64,000 nucleotides of DNA from Cohnella nanjingensis (GCF_014212125.1 NZ_JACJVP010000030.1:62001-126000); one strand, 5' to 3'. Shown: positions 17,425-26,800, counted from the first letter of the stretch. Translations and numbers: made by a program. The notes: generated by a model from the letters alone, not told the origin.

Positions 17425-17458
17425 CAGATTACTCTGAATTACAGAGTAATCTGTTTTT
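17425..17458 (+). terminator. Perfect palindrome: dps terminator, perhaps also an operator
   Basis: CAGATTACTCTG-AATTA-CAGAGTAATCTG, a 12-bp perfect stem, is followed by TTTTTTATTTAT, which makes it a convincing dps terminator. It also overlaps the only promoter-like pair upstream of the next operon (TTGACT 17407-17412, 17 bp, TACTCT 17430-17435), so it may double as an operator for that operon. Confidence 0.75.
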
Positions 17459-17482
17459 TATTTATAGTCAGGGGCTGATCAT

Positions 17483-18421
17483 GTGGAGACGACGAACGTT
17501 GCGAACGCCATTCAATTAACGCAAGTTCGCAAGCAATATGGTTCCGCTATCGCCGTGCAGGATATGACCTTCGGCGTCCGCCAAGGCGAGATCTTCGGCA
17601 TCGTCGGTCCGAACGGCGCCGGGAAGACGACGCTGATCGAGATGATCGAAGGGTTGCGGACGCCGGACGGAGGGCAGATCGAAGTGCTGGGACTGGATGT
17701 GGGCAAGCACCGCGAAGCGTTGAAGCAGCGTTACGGCGTGCTTCTGCAGTCCACTTCGATTCCCGGCCGCGCCAAGGTCAGGGAGCTCCTGCAGCTCTTC
17801 TCCTCGTTCTACCGCAAGACGGCCGACGTCGAACAGCTCTCCCGCTCCCTCCGGCTGGACGACAAACAGCAAACCGCTTACAAGTCGCTGTCCGGGGGCT
17901 GGAAGCAGCGCGTCTCGCTCGCGCTGGCGCTGATCAACGACCCGGAGATCGTCTTCCTCGACGAACCGAGCATGGGCCTCGACCCGAACGCGCGCAGCGA
18001 GATGTGGGAGATGATCGTGCGGATGCGCAATGAAGGCCGTACGATCGTCGTCACCACGCACTATATGGAAGAGGCCGAAGCGCTGTGCGACCGCATCGCC
18101 GTCATCGACAAGGGCCGGCTCGTCGCGCTGGATACGCCGCGCAAGCTCATCGCCCGCCTCGGCGGCAACCGGCGGATCAGCTTTCGGAACCCGGGAACCG
18201 CCGCGCAGCATCGCCTCTCTTCGCTTCCCTACGTCGTTCAGGCCGACTGGCTCGGGGAAGAGATCGTCCTCCATTCCAGCAACCTCGACCAGACGCTCAA
18301 GCACTTGTTCCGGCTGGCGGAATCGGAGAATTGGCTCGTGAGCGAACTGCGGCTCGGCGATGCGACGATGAACGACGTCTTCAGCCAATTGACTTTGCAG
18401 GAGAGGAGACAAGCGCAATGA
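17483..18421 (+). CDS. ABC-2 exporter ATP-binding protein
   Basis: 312 residues. Walker A GPNGAGKTT, signature LSGGWKQRVSLALAL, Walker B EIVFLDEPSMGLDP, H-loop TTHYMEEAEAL. The C-terminal extension of about 80 residues (from RRISFRNPG) is the CcmA/DrrA-type regulatory tail. The GTG start at 17483 follows AGGGG. First gene of an operon with the permease (4-base overlap), a small membrane protein and a winged-helix regulator. Confidence 0.92.
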   Translation: METTNVANAIQLTQVRKQYGSAIAVQDMTFGVRQGEIFGIVGPNGAGKTTLIEMIEGLRTPDGGQIEVLGLDVGKHREALKQRYGVLLQSTSIPGRAKVRELLQLFSSFYRKTADVEQLSRSLRLDDKQQTAYKSLSGGWKQRVSLALALINDPEIVFLDEPSMGLDPNARSEMWEMIVRMRNEGRTIVVTTHYMEEAEALCDRIAVIDKGRLVALDTPRKLIARLGGNRRISFRNPGTAAQHRLSSLPYVVQADWLGEEIVLHSSNLDQTLKHLFRLAESENWLVSELRLGDATMNDVFSQLTLQERRQAQ

Positions 18422-19164
18422 ACACCTATCTGAAGTTGGCGGCATTCGACTTCCGGCTGTATTTAAGGGATGGGCTTACGCTGTTCTGGATCTTGATCTA
18501 TCCGATCCTCATGCTCCTCATCTTCGGCCAGATCTTCGGCAATCAGCCGGGCGCGATCGAAGGCACGCGTTACATCGATTCGTACGTTCCCGCGCTCTGC
18601 GTCATGAACGTGCTGTCCGTCTCCGTCTTCACCCTGCAGATCAACATGGTGACGTACCGGGGGAGCGGCATCCTGCGGCGCTTCCGCGTCACGCCCGTCA
18701 AGAAATGGAACGTCCTGGCCTCCCATGCCCTTCAAGGCGTCTGCCTCGTGCTGGCGGGCGCGGCGGAGATCCTGATCGTCTCCAAGCTGGTCTGGAACAT
18801 CGACGTCACCGCCGCCGGGATCGCCCAGCTGCTGGTATCGATCCTATTCGGATGCATCGGGTTCTTCAGCTTAGGCTTCGCCTTATCCGGTCTGTCCAAT
18901 TCTCCCGGGGCGGCCAGCGGGCTCGCGATGATCTTCTTCTTCCCGATGCTGTTCCTGTCCGGCATCACCATGCCGCTCGACATCTTCCCGACGTTCCTGC
19001 AGCACGTCTCCGAATGGATCCCGATGACGTACTTCGTCAACTTGGCGCAAGGCGTATGGTTGGGCGGTTCGATCTTCTCGTTCGGGCTGGAATGGGCGGT
19101 CCTCGCCGGCTTCGCGGTCCTTTGCCTCGCGCTTGCCTTTCTGTTGTTCCGCTGGGAATCCTAA
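18418..19164 (+). CDS. ABC-2 type permease
   Basis: 248 residues, six helices: LFWILIYPILMLLIFGQIFG near the N-terminus, then the ABC-2 signature FRVTPVKKWNVLASH and FFPMLFLSGITMPLDIFPTFLQ. No large extracytoplasmic domain, unlike the permease at 1471-2490, so it belongs to the DrrB/YadH-like group. ATG 18418 overlaps the ATPase stop. The substrate is unknown. Confidence 0.92.
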   Translation: MNTYLKLAAFDFRLYLRDGLTLFWILIYPILMLLIFGQIFGNQPGAIEGTRYIDSYVPALCVMNVLSVSVFTLQINMVTYRGSGILRRFRVTPVKKWNVLASHALQGVCLVLAGAAEILIVSKLVWNIDVTAAGIAQLLVSILFGCIGFFSLGFALSGLSNSPGAASGLAMIFFFPMLFLSGITMPLDIFPTFLQHVSEWIPMTYFVNLAQGVWLGGSIFSFGLEWAVLAGFAVLCLALAFLLFRWES

Positions 19165-19209
19165 CATCAACGTCTCTATCTTCATCTTCGCAACCGGAGG
19201 AATGCCGCC

Positions 19210-19833
19210 ATGCCGAATCACGATTCGGAATCACCCCGTTCGCAAGCGCCCTCTTCGCCGCAAGCGGTGCAAGCGCTGCGCGACATTGATTTTATCAAGC
19301 AGCTGATCGAGCGGAATCGCCGCAAGCTGCCGAACGCCGCCCCTTATCTGTTGATCTGGGGCGCCTATCTCGTCGTCGGTTTCATCGGCATGCAGATCGA
19401 CGAGACGCAATGGCCCATGTGGTTTTGGTCGTTCGGCACGCTCGTTTGCGGAGCTTTGTCCGCTTGGGTCGGCATAAGGCAATCCCGGGGCTTCCGGAAG
19501 AACGCCTCGGAGCCTGCAGGTTCGGCCGGCTGGACGTTCGGACTGCCGTTCCTCATGCTCATGCTGTCAGGCGGCTTCATGATGGCGACGGATATCGTGA
19601 ACATGACCTATGCGGCGCTGTTCTGGTTTATGCTCATCGGGGTCGCCTACGTCTTCCTGGGCGCGCTCGTCGGTCAAGGCGCCATGTTGCTCGGCATATG
19701 GTTTATCGTCTTGGCCATTCTAACGCGCCTGTTCTGGATGGATTACCAATACTTGGTCCTCGGTCTCCTGGGCGGAGGGAGTATCGTCGTCACGGGCTGG
19801 ATGCTGCAGAGACGGAGACGGCGGCATGGGTGA
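19210..19833 (+). CDS. Hypothetical membrane protein in the ABC-2 operon
   Basis: 207 residues, not recognised. A charged N-terminus (about 1-45, with QALRDIDFIKQLIERNRRKL) precedes five or six hydrophobic segments and ends in RRRRR-H. A GGAGG site 7 bases upstream supports the start. It overlaps the next gene by 8 bases, so it is translated together with the regulator, a layout seen where a membrane protein and a winged-helix regulator act as a unit. It might be an accessory subunit or a sensor for the regulator; neither is shown. Confidence 0.75.
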   Translation: MPNHDSESPRSQAPSSPQAVQALRDIDFIKQLIERNRRKLPNAAPYLLIWGAYLVVGFIGMQIDETQWPMWFWSFGTLVCGALSAWVGIRQSRGFRKNASEPAGSAGWTFGLPFLMLMLSGGFMMATDIVNMTYAALFWFMLIGVAYVFLGALVGQGAMLLGIWFIVLAILTRLFWMDYQYLVLGLLGGGSIVVTGWMLQRRRRRHG

Positions 19834-20140
19834 CAATCTATTCGACGCGATCGACGAGAAGATCCATGCCAAGGCGCGACTCGGGATCATGAGCCTGCTG
19901 ACCGTTCAGGGCGAATGCGACTTCGGGACGTTGAAGCAAGAGCTTCAGCTGACCGAAGGCAATCTAGGCAACCATATTCGGGTATTGGAGAATGCCGGCT
20001 ATATCCAAGTGACCAAGACGTTTACCGGCAAGCGCCCCAAGACCCTCTGCTCGGCGACGGAGCTCGGCATCCAGGCCTTTCGCGATTATATCGAACAGTT
20101 GGAGCGAATCATTCGGATGACGCAGCTGCCCAAGTCCTAA
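19826..20140 (+). CDS. Small winged-helix regulator (ArsR/MarR-like)
   Basis: 104 residues consisting almost only of a winged helix: ARLGIMSLLTVQGECDFGTLKQELQLTEGNLGNHIRVLENAGYIQVTKTFTG, with recognition-helix residues TEGNLGNHIR and a basic wing (GKRPKTLCSAT). This is the stand-alone HTH_34-like group found at the end of Bacillus transporter operons. It probably represses its own operon. The perfect palindrome at 17425-17453 is a candidate target. Confidence 0.85.
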   Translation: MGDNLFDAIDEKIHAKARLGIMSLLTVQGECDFGTLKQELQLTEGNLGNHIRVLENAGYIQVTKTFTGKRPKTLCSATELGIQAFRDYIEQLERIIRMTQLPKS

Positions 20141-20159
20141 AGGCCGCATATGCGTTCCC

Positions 20160-20192
20160 ACGAAAAAGGACCCCGGAAGGGTCCTTTTTCGT
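20160..20192. terminator. Bidirectional terminator
   Basis: ACGAAAAAGGACCC pairs with GGGTCCTTTTTCGT. It sits between the winged-helix gene (plus) and the acyltransferase gene (minus), with T runs in both directions. Confidence 0.9.
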
Positions 20193-20209
20193 TGCGATAT
20201 AAAATGGTT

Positions 20210-22180
20210 CTATGCCTCTTTGCGGGCGGCTTGAACGTTCTCCGCGACGAGACCGGCATAAGCCTGAGATCCGGTCTTGCCGAGATGTACGCCGTCCTTC
20301 CCGAAGTACTCGTCGTGATCTTCGCTGAACGCATACCAGTCCACGAGCGTCACGTTCGGATAATCCTTCGAGACATCCGCCAACATCTTGTTCACCGTGT
20401 CCTGCCATTTGCGGGGGACGCGGGTATTCACGAGCACGACTTGCTGTTTATCTTGCAGCGAATCAAGCACCTTCACGAGCTGTTTCTTCGTAAAGGAGCC
20501 GTTCGTCCCGAGTTCGATAATAACGCGTTCTCCGAGTTTGTCATCCGATTGCAGTTGCTCCAGTACTTCGAGCGCAGACGACATCTGGCGGCCGATCTTG
20601 CCGTCGATGACGATGCCCGGGAGCAGCTTCTCGAGATATGGCTCGATGTCCAGTATGACGGAATCGCCGATCGCCGTGACGCCTTTCCCGGAGGCAGCGC
20701 CTTGTGCCGTGCCCGGCTTGGCGGGAGGGTGCGCCCCGCCCTTCGGATTCGTCCCTTGATCCTTCGCTGGCGGCTTGGCTTCCGCGGGCTTCGAATCGGG
20801 TTGCGGCGTAGCCGTCGGAACCTTGGACGGCGCGTCCGTATCTCCTTTGCCAGCCGGCGACGGCTTCGGCGTCGGGGACGGTTGCGCCGGCTTCGAAGCG
20901 CCGACGGTCGTCAGACCGCCGGATTCTTGCGAGGCCGGCGGCGACTTCGCACTGACCTGATGGTTGTCGGCATCCCCGGTGCACGACACGCAGAACGTAA
21001 TGAGCGCGACCACCGAGAAGATCGCGGCCAGTCTGGCGCGAACGCGTCCCGACCAGGGACGCCGAATGCCTTGCCCGTCGCGCTCCCAGAGTTTGCGCAA
21101 TCCCCCGCGGCGAATCGGGTCCTCCACGTATTTGTATGACAGCGCCGCGAGGGCGACGGTCACGCCTATCTGGAGTACGGTCCGCCAGATGCTCGGTCCG
21201 TTCGTATCGACCGTCGGGTTGGTCAGGACGATGACCGGATAGTGCCATAGATAGATGCCATATGACCGTACCCCGATCCAGCGGAGCGGCTTCCATCCGA
21301 GCCAGCCGCCGATGCGGCCCCCCGGGTGGGCGAGCGCGGCGACGACGAGCGCCGTGGCGATGGACAACAGCACCATGCCGCCTTGGTAGAGGAACGCATC
21401 GTATTCGTCGATTCGCACCATCATCAGCAGCACGGCCGCGAGGCCGCCGACGCCGATCAGGTCCACCAGCAGCGTGCCGCTGCGGGACAGGGTCGGTTGC
21501 AGCTTAGCGCTCGGCCAGATCAGCGCCAGCGCGGCTCCGATGAGCAGCCCGAAAGCGCGCGTGTCCGTCCCGTAATACACCCGGCTCGGGTCGGAGCCCG
21601 GTTCGTAGATCCAGACCATCGCGATCGCGGAGACCGCGGCGGCGCCGAGGATGATCAGCGCCAGACGGCCGCGGCGCGGCGCAAACCGCAAGCCTATGAG
21701 CAGCAGCAACGGCCACAATAGATAGAACTGCTCCTCAACCGCAAGCGACCAAAGGTGGCCGAACGGAGAAGGCGGGCCGAAGCTCTCGAAGTAAGACACT
21801 TGATGGAAGATCAAATACCAGTTGCTTGTATAAGTGACGGCCGACCACACGTCGCCTTGCAGCGCGGGGATTCGGGACCGATCGAATAACGCCAGTACAA
21901 TCAGGACCGCTGCCAGCACCAGCAGCATGGCAGGCAACAATCTGCGCGCCCGGCGAAGCCAGAATTGACGCAGATTAATTCCCTTGTCCCGCTGCCATTC
22001 GGCAACGAGCAGATCCGTAATCAGATATCCGGACAGCACAAAGAACATCCCTACACCCAGGAGGCCTCCAGAAGCCCATCCGAAGCCCAGATGATACGCG
22101 ATAACCGCCATAACGGCTAACGCTCTGAGCCCATCCAACCCCGGCATGTAGCGAAAATGTCGTTGATTCGGTTTAGGCAT
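20210..22180 (-). CDS. OatA-like membrane acyltransferase with SGNH domain
   Basis: 656 residues. An acyltransferase-3 domain (about residues 10-360, ten helices; opens with MPGLDGLRALAVMAVIAYHLG, which holds the catalytic His) is followed by a Pro/Ser/Lys-rich linker (about 400-480) and an extracytoplasmic SGNH hydrolase-like domain (GDSV, DGKIGRQ, LGTNG and DGVHLG are blocks I, II, III and V). This fusion is the OatA design, which moves acetyl groups across the membrane onto peptidoglycan or another surface glycan. ATG 22180 is chosen for the AAGGAG 9 bases upstream; the longer frame from a GTG would include that site. Confidence 0.9.
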   Translation of the reverse strand: MPKPNQRHFRYMPGLDGLRALAVMAVIAYHLGFGWASGGLLGVGMFFVLSGYLITDLLVAEWQRDKGINLRQFWLRRARRLLPAMLLVLAAVLIVLALFDRSRIPALQGDVWSAVTYTSNWYLIFHQVSYFESFGPPSPFGHLWSLAVEEQFYLLWPLLLLIGLRFAPRRGRLALIILGAAAVSAIAMVWIYEPGSDPSRVYYGTDTRAFGLLIGAALALIWPSAKLQPTLSRSGTLLVDLIGVGGLAAVLLMMVRIDEYDAFLYQGGMVLLSIATALVVAALAHPGGRIGGWLGWKPLRWIGVRSYGIYLWHYPVIVLTNPTVDTNGPSIWRTVLQIGVTVALAALSYKYVEDPIRRGGLRKLWERDGQGIRRPWSGRVRARLAAIFSVVALITFCVSCTGDADNHQVSAKSPPASQESGGLTTVGASKPAQPSPTPKPSPAGKGDTDAPSKVPTATPQPDSKPAEAKPPAKDQGTNPKGGAHPPAKPGTAQGAASGKGVTAIGDSVILDIEPYLEKLLPGIVIDGKIGRQMSSALEVLEQLQSDDKLGERVIIELGTNGSFTKKQLVKVLDSLQDKQQVVLVNTRVPRKWQDTVNKMLADVSKDYPNVTLVDWYAFSEDHDEYFGKDGVHLGKTGSQAYAGLVAENVQAARKEA

Positions 22181-22493
22181 GCCAGCGGTCTCCTTTGCAG
22201 CACTTGACACTTTCCGAGCAACGATCTTGCAGCGTTACAATCCCCGATGTCTTTCTTTTATCGCGCATGCCCAGCGGATGCGCATATGCTCGTAAATCCA
22301 TATTTCTTCTGCCCTTTCCTATTTTCTTTTCTTGCAAGTGTCAAGATCTTGCGCTGCGTTTTAACCGCTCAATTCGTACGCCTAATGCGGGCATCCCTCC
22401 CTTGGTTTTGCTCCTTTTCAGACAAGCGTTCGAGCATTTTCGACTCACACCCAATTAGACGTCGCACCACGAGAAGATGTTCACGGTTTATCG
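22181..22493. other. Intergenic stretch, no gene seen
   Basis: AT-richer DNA between two minus-strand genes. It probably contains the acyltransferase promoter. Open frames here have no family similarity that I recognise. Confidence 0.5.
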
Positions 22494-22546
22494 AAAAAAA
22501 CAGCCCTTTTCTCCAACTATTTTTTCACAGATGGAGAACAGGGCTT
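22494..22546 (-). terminator. Terminator of the oligosaccharide operon
   Basis: On the minus strand AGCCCTGTTCTCCA and TGGAGAAAAGGGCT form a stem with two mismatches and a 16-base loop, followed by GTTTTTTT. It lies about 120 bases after the stop of the last gene; the 22547-22667 stretch between them holds nothing recognisable. Confidence 0.7.
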
Positions 22547-22667
22547 CTAGCCTTCGATATGCGGTTGTTTAACGCCATTAATATAGACGGGCTTCCGATC
22601 CGGCAGGCGAATCGGCTTCCCTCTATCCTATGCCGGCAGGAACGTCCAGGATGACCAGCCGGCAAAC

Positions 22668-24401
22668 CTATTGCGTTAATTCCTTCGGTCTCAGCACGAC
22701 GGACAATCGGCGGGGCAGGGCGTTGCGCTCGTCCGGCAATACGATGGCCGTTACCCGTTCCCCTTGTTCTTCAACAGCGATTTGCGGCCATGGCGACGCC
22801 TCGCCGACGGAGAACGAGAACAGAAACGCGGCCTTGCGCAGCGCGCGAAAATCTATGGTTTTCCGGACGCCCGAATACAAGACCAGGTCGGCGCATAACG
22901 CCTCCTCTTCCCTCGCGATCTCCCAGCGCCAGCCCTTCCGATCCGCATCTCCTTCCACATCCTCCAGGCGCTCGTGAAATGAGGCGAACAGCGTCTGCAG
23001 CTTGATCGGAATCGGACCGATCGCCGCGGTTAAAGCCCTACCGTTCGATTCGGCGGCTACGCGATCCAGCGCCCCGCCGATCTCCATGCGAAGGCGGAGA
23101 TCCGAAGCTTCGATGAAGCCGTCGATCCGGTCGAGTCCCGGGTGCGTATCCCCGCCGTTCGCGAGGAAATGAACGCCCAGCAGGTAGTGGCCGTTGTCGG
23201 CGTCGGCCGACAATACCGCGGAACAATAATCGTAGCCGTCATGGAGGCACCTCAGCCGCAAGTACGTCGCTTCTCCTCCGTTATCGAAGAAGGCGATCAA
23301 CCCCCGCGTCTGATTCCACATGATCTCCTCACGGAATACGCCGATCGAGAAGCCTGGCGTCATATACGTGTCCGCCCATTTCTCGAAGCCGGTTTCTTCG
23401 TTCCGGAAATACCTCGTCTTCAGCGACCGTTCTTCTTGGCGGACGAATAAAGGCGCGTATTTCTCCGGACAGCGGAATCCGCTCGCGTACCAATCGACAT
23501 CGTAAGGGAGATCGTCGTCCGGGAAAAAGACGAGTTCGTTGCCGGTCGCGAGCTGCAGGAACGATTTGGCCTTATCCGTGAGCACCGTGCCGTAGCTGCG
23601 GCTATGCGGGCCGGACCATTGCTTCGAGGCGGGGTGAAAATGCTCCGCCACCATTCGCCAGACGCCATCCAACAAATCGGCCGCCAATTCCTTCGCGCGG
23701 GAATGGCCTGTCGCCGCCTGGATTTTAGATAATTCCACGATGGCGATGACGGAATACGGCGGGCTGTTGAACTCTTGGAACGTACCGAGTCGTTCCGTAT
23801 AACGGTGCAGTTTTTCCAACCGCCGTAGCCCATAATCGGCGAAATCCCGACGATCGTAAAGCTCCCCGGCGATTAGCGTGACGAAGGCGCCCATGATGGC
23901 GATGTTCGTATAATGCGGGCCGACGTCCCGTTTGACGATCGCCTCGCATGCACAGATGACGCCTTCGCGGACCTGCTGCCTCAGTTCGTCCGGCAGCCTC
24001 CGCCCATGCCGCAATGCCGCCAGCACCAGCTGTTTGCCGATAAAATCCGCCCAGTTCCAATCCGGCGGCGACATCCGCGCAAGCGGCTCCTCGTAGAACC
24101 AGGGCCAAATGCCGTACGTATCCTTTTCCCGATCGCGATCCTGCAGCGTCAGAAGCCGGCCGATAACGGCGAACGCCCGCTGCTCGTATTGTTCCAGACC
24201 GCTGTCCAGCAGGGCTACCGCATAGAGCGACGACGGGTATGTCGGATGTACGAGCGGATACGCCTCCGCCGTCAACGTGGTGTGATAGCCCGGACTATGG
24301 AAGGGCAGCTTCAGCAAGCCGATCTCTTCGTCGAATGATTCCTCCCAGGCACGCAGCTGCCGGATCAGCAACGGCCGTTGATCCGGGAAATGTTCTGTCA
24401 T
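22668..24401 (-). CDS. Unrecognised 577-residue protein of an oligosaccharide locus
   Basis: Cytoplasmic (no signal peptide). I do not recognise the family. The first ~350 residues are helix-rich with regularly spaced aromatic motifs (GYHTTL, HPTYPSSLYAVALLD, WPWFYEEPLARMSPPDWNWADF, FNSPPYSVI, GPHSRSYGT), as in (alpha/alpha)-toroid glycosidases and lyases; the last ~200 residues look beta-rich, a layout like heparinase or chondroitin-lyase folds. The GPHSRSYGT stretch could hold catalytic His/Arg/Tyr (inference). ATG 24401 follows GGGAGG by 8 bases. Last gene after the regulator, 17 bases from it, in an operon for oligosaccharide import, so an intracellular depolymerase or hydrolase is the best guess. 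Confidence 0.6.
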   Translation of the reverse strand: MTEHFPDQRPLLIRQLRAWEESFDEEIGLLKLPFHSPGYHTTLTAEAYPLVHPTYPSSLYAVALLDSGLEQYEQRAFAVIGRLLTLQDRDREKDTYGIWPWFYEEPLARMSPPDWNWADFIGKQLVLAALRHGRRLPDELRQQVREGVICACEAIVKRDVGPHYTNIAIMGAFVTLIAGELYDRRDFADYGLRRLEKLHRYTERLGTFQEFNSPPYSVIAIVELSKIQAATGHSRAKELAADLLDGVWRMVAEHFHPASKQWSGPHSRSYGTVLTDKAKSFLQLATGNELVFFPDDDLPYDVDWYASGFRCPEKYAPLFVRQEERSLKTRYFRNEETGFEKWADTYMTPGFSIGVFREEIMWNQTRGLIAFFDNGGEATYLRLRCLHDGYDYCSAVLSADADNGHYLLGVHFLANGGDTHPGLDRIDGFIEASDLRLRMEIGGALDRVAAESNGRALTAAIGPIPIKLQTLFASFHERLEDVEGDADRKGWRWEIAREEEALCADLVLYSGVRKTIDFRALRKAAFLFSFSVGEASPWPQIAVEEQGERVTAIVLPDERNALPRRLSVVLRPKELTQ

Positions 24402-24418
24402 CCCGCGTTCCTCCCTTT

Positions 24419-26776
24419 TCATATCGTTCCCGTGTTCTCGTTCTCTCCGTTCAGCCATTCCCGCTCCCGGTATTCGCTCGGGGTTAAGCCGGTCATTTTT
24501 TTGAAAATCCGGGTAAAGCTGTTCACGTTCGTATAGCCTACCGACTCGGCAATATCCCGGATTTTCACGTTGCCGCTCGCGAGCTTTTCTTTCGATGTCT
24601 CAATCCGCAGCTCCATCAGGTAGTCGATAAAGTTGGTGCCGGTATAGTCTTTGAAAATTTTGCTCAGATGGGAGACGTTCATGCGGAATTCGTCCGCCAA
24701 ATAGTTCAGCGACAGATCTGCGCGCATGTAATGCTGCCGGATAAAGCGCAAGACGTTTTCGATCGCGGCGTTTTTCTCCCGGCTGTTCCGTCGGGTGCGG
24801 ATCCCGCCGATGAGCGCGGTCAGGAGACCGGTCGTGAACGTCCGAATTTGTTCCAGGCTCTCGTGCTGCTCCAGCGCCTCATGAACGTTCTGCGAGGGAA
24901 TCAGGTCCTCCTGTTCCACGCCGATCTCCCCCGCGACGACGACCGCCTTCATCAGCAGCTGTACGACGAGTTGTTTGATGATGTCCGGAGGGACGCCGGT
25001 CGACGCGAGCGAATCGAACCAGCTTCGTAACTGGACCTGCAGCTTCGCTTCGTCGAGCAGCTTGATCGTATCGACCATGCTGTCCGTGAAAGCGAACAAC
25101 CGCCGAAATTTGCCCGAGCCCGTGCGGTAATCCTGGATGTCGTCCCACGCGATGGTCGAATGGTTGCCCAAGACGAGCTTGTATTTCAATGCTTCCAGCG
25201 ATTGCTTATGGGACTGGTAGATTTCGCGCATTTCTTGAACTTCCCCGCCGATCCCGATCGTGATCGTCTGTTTGAACTGCTCCCGAACGAAGCTTTTGAG
25301 CATGTCGGCGACGGCTACCGCGCGCAGCGCATGCTTCCCGACGTCATCGTCGCCGAAGCTGAGAATGATCGCGCATTGTCCATCCTCCCACTCCATCGCC
25401 GCTCCCTTGCTTTCGGCATTCATCACTTCCTCCGCCACGTTGCATAAAGCGTAGGCATAAAGATGCAAATCGCGCGGGGAGCCTGCGAACGGCTTCCCGT
25501 CGAAGTCCGCGCTCATGACGATGAAATGGTTCGGATGCAGCTGCACGCCGACCAGCTCCATATATTGCCCGATCTTCCCGTAATGGGCCGGGTAATTGGT
25601 CAGAATCTCCGTCAGAAGCCGCCATTTCATAATCGGCTTGCTCTCCTTAATTTGCTTCTGCAGCTGCTCGCTGTCCGTCAGAATATCCTGAACCGCGTTT
25701 TCGAACACGGCAAACTCGTTGTCTTGCTTCCAATCGGCCCCCGCGTACAACGGATGCGTCCCCAGTTTCTTGGATAGATTGGCGACGAACCGGTTCACCG
25801 GATTCAGCGTCCATAGCCCGATCAATACGGCCAGGCTGCCGGCTGCGGTAAACAAGATAACGGCAATGACGGTCAGCGCGTTTCGTACGTTGATGAGTGG
25901 TTTGTTCAACTGTATCTCCGGGACGACGTTGACGATTTTCCAGCCTGTGTACGCCGATGTGACGTAGAATACGGAGCACTTCTCGCCGTCGACCTCCATC
26001 TGGAAATGTCCTTCCTCCGTTCCTCTCCTTACGCGTGCCGCGACATCGGCCCCGCTCATGTCTTGACCCAACAGGTTCTTGTCGGCGGCCGATACGACGA
26101 ATCCGTCCGGATTCAGCACGAAGGTTTCGCCAAGGCTTCGGTTGTTCGCGTCGGTCAGCAGTTGATACAGCGCTTCTTCCTTGATATTGATCGCGATGGC
26201 GCCGCGTCGATATCCCGGGGAATGAATGAGCGGATAGGTGCGGACCAGCGTCACGACGTTTCGGTATATCGGAAAGTTCGAGGCGTTCAGAGACAGCTTT
26301 CGGGTGGGCAGCCATTTCAGATATCCGTCGAAGCTTGCGAATTGGCGAATCCAATCGTAATCCTTCGGCGTTTGATCCTCCTGCAGGGAGCTTCCCGAAA
26401 ACAGCTGCTTGCGGACGTACGAGTACAAATCGATCGAATAGATGTACTCCTCGGCATTGACGAACCGGGTGAAATAGCTGCTGAGCCGGTAGGCGTTGAC
26501 TCGGCTTTGCTGTTCGTTCATATCGGAATCGAAAAAAGTTTGGACATCCTCGGTCTGGAACATTTGGATCGTTTCCTTGTCGATCGATTTCAACACGAGC
26601 TCCATTTTGTGATCGATCTGACTAAGCAAAGCCATGTGCGTATTCGTCGACTCGTATTTCAACCGATTCGTGGCCACCACGTACGATAGAAAAGAAATGA
26701 CCGAAACGACGAGGAACAGAAGCAAGATCAGCACCAAAACCGTCCGTTTCGTCGACCGGTATCGAAAGATGCCCAT
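24419..26776 (-). CDS. Membrane-anchored AraC-family regulator (YesS-like)
   Basis: 785 residues. Helix 1 (about 12-34), an extracytoplasmic sensor of about 260 residues (Cache-like; EAVYSIDLYSYVRKQLFSG-type sequence, LGETFVLNPDGFVVSA), helix 2 (about 300-325, ALTVIAVILFTAAGSLAVLIGLW), a long cytoplasmic middle region, and a C-terminal AraC double helix-turn-helix (about 680-778; LSLNYLADEFRMNVSHLSKIFKDYTG and IRDIAESVGYTNVNSFTRIFKKMTG). This is the architecture of B. subtilis YesS/YtdP, which activate pectin-type sugar uptake genes. It should sense an external oligosaccharide or the loaded binding protein and activate this operon. Confidence 0.9.
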   Translation of the reverse strand: MGIFRYRSTKRTVLVLILLLFLVVSVISFLSYVVATNRLKYESTNTHMALLSQIDHKMELVLKSIDKETIQMFQTEDVQTFFDSDMNEQQSRVNAYRLSSYFTRFVNAEEYIYSIDLYSYVRKQLFSGSSLQEDQTPKDYDWIRQFASFDGYLKWLPTRKLSLNASNFPIYRNVVTLVRTYPLIHSPGYRRGAIAINIKEEALYQLLTDANNRSLGETFVLNPDGFVVSAADKNLLGQDMSGADVAARVRRGTEEGHFQMEVDGEKCSVFYVTSAYTGWKIVNVVPEIQLNKPLINVRNALTVIAVILFTAAGSLAVLIGLWTLNPVNRFVANLSKKLGTHPLYAGADWKQDNEFAVFENAVQDILTDSEQLQKQIKESKPIMKWRLLTEILTNYPAHYGKIGQYMELVGVQLHPNHFIVMSADFDGKPFAGSPRDLHLYAYALCNVAEEVMNAESKGAAMEWEDGQCAIILSFGDDDVGKHALRAVAVADMLKSFVREQFKQTITIGIGGEVQEMREIYQSHKQSLEALKYKLVLGNHSTIAWDDIQDYRTGSGKFRRLFAFTDSMVDTIKLLDEAKLQVQLRSWFDSLASTGVPPDIIKQLVVQLLMKAVVVAGEIGVEQEDLIPSQNVHEALEQHESLEQIRTFTTGLLTALIGGIRTRRNSREKNAAIENVLRFIRQHYMRADLSLNYLADEFRMNVSHLSKIFKDYTGTNFIDYLMELRIETSKEKLASGNVKIRDIAESVGYTNVNSFTRIFKKMTGLTPSEYREREWLNGENENTGTI

Positions 26777-26800
26777 GCCCTGTTCCCCCGTTTCGCGGAT

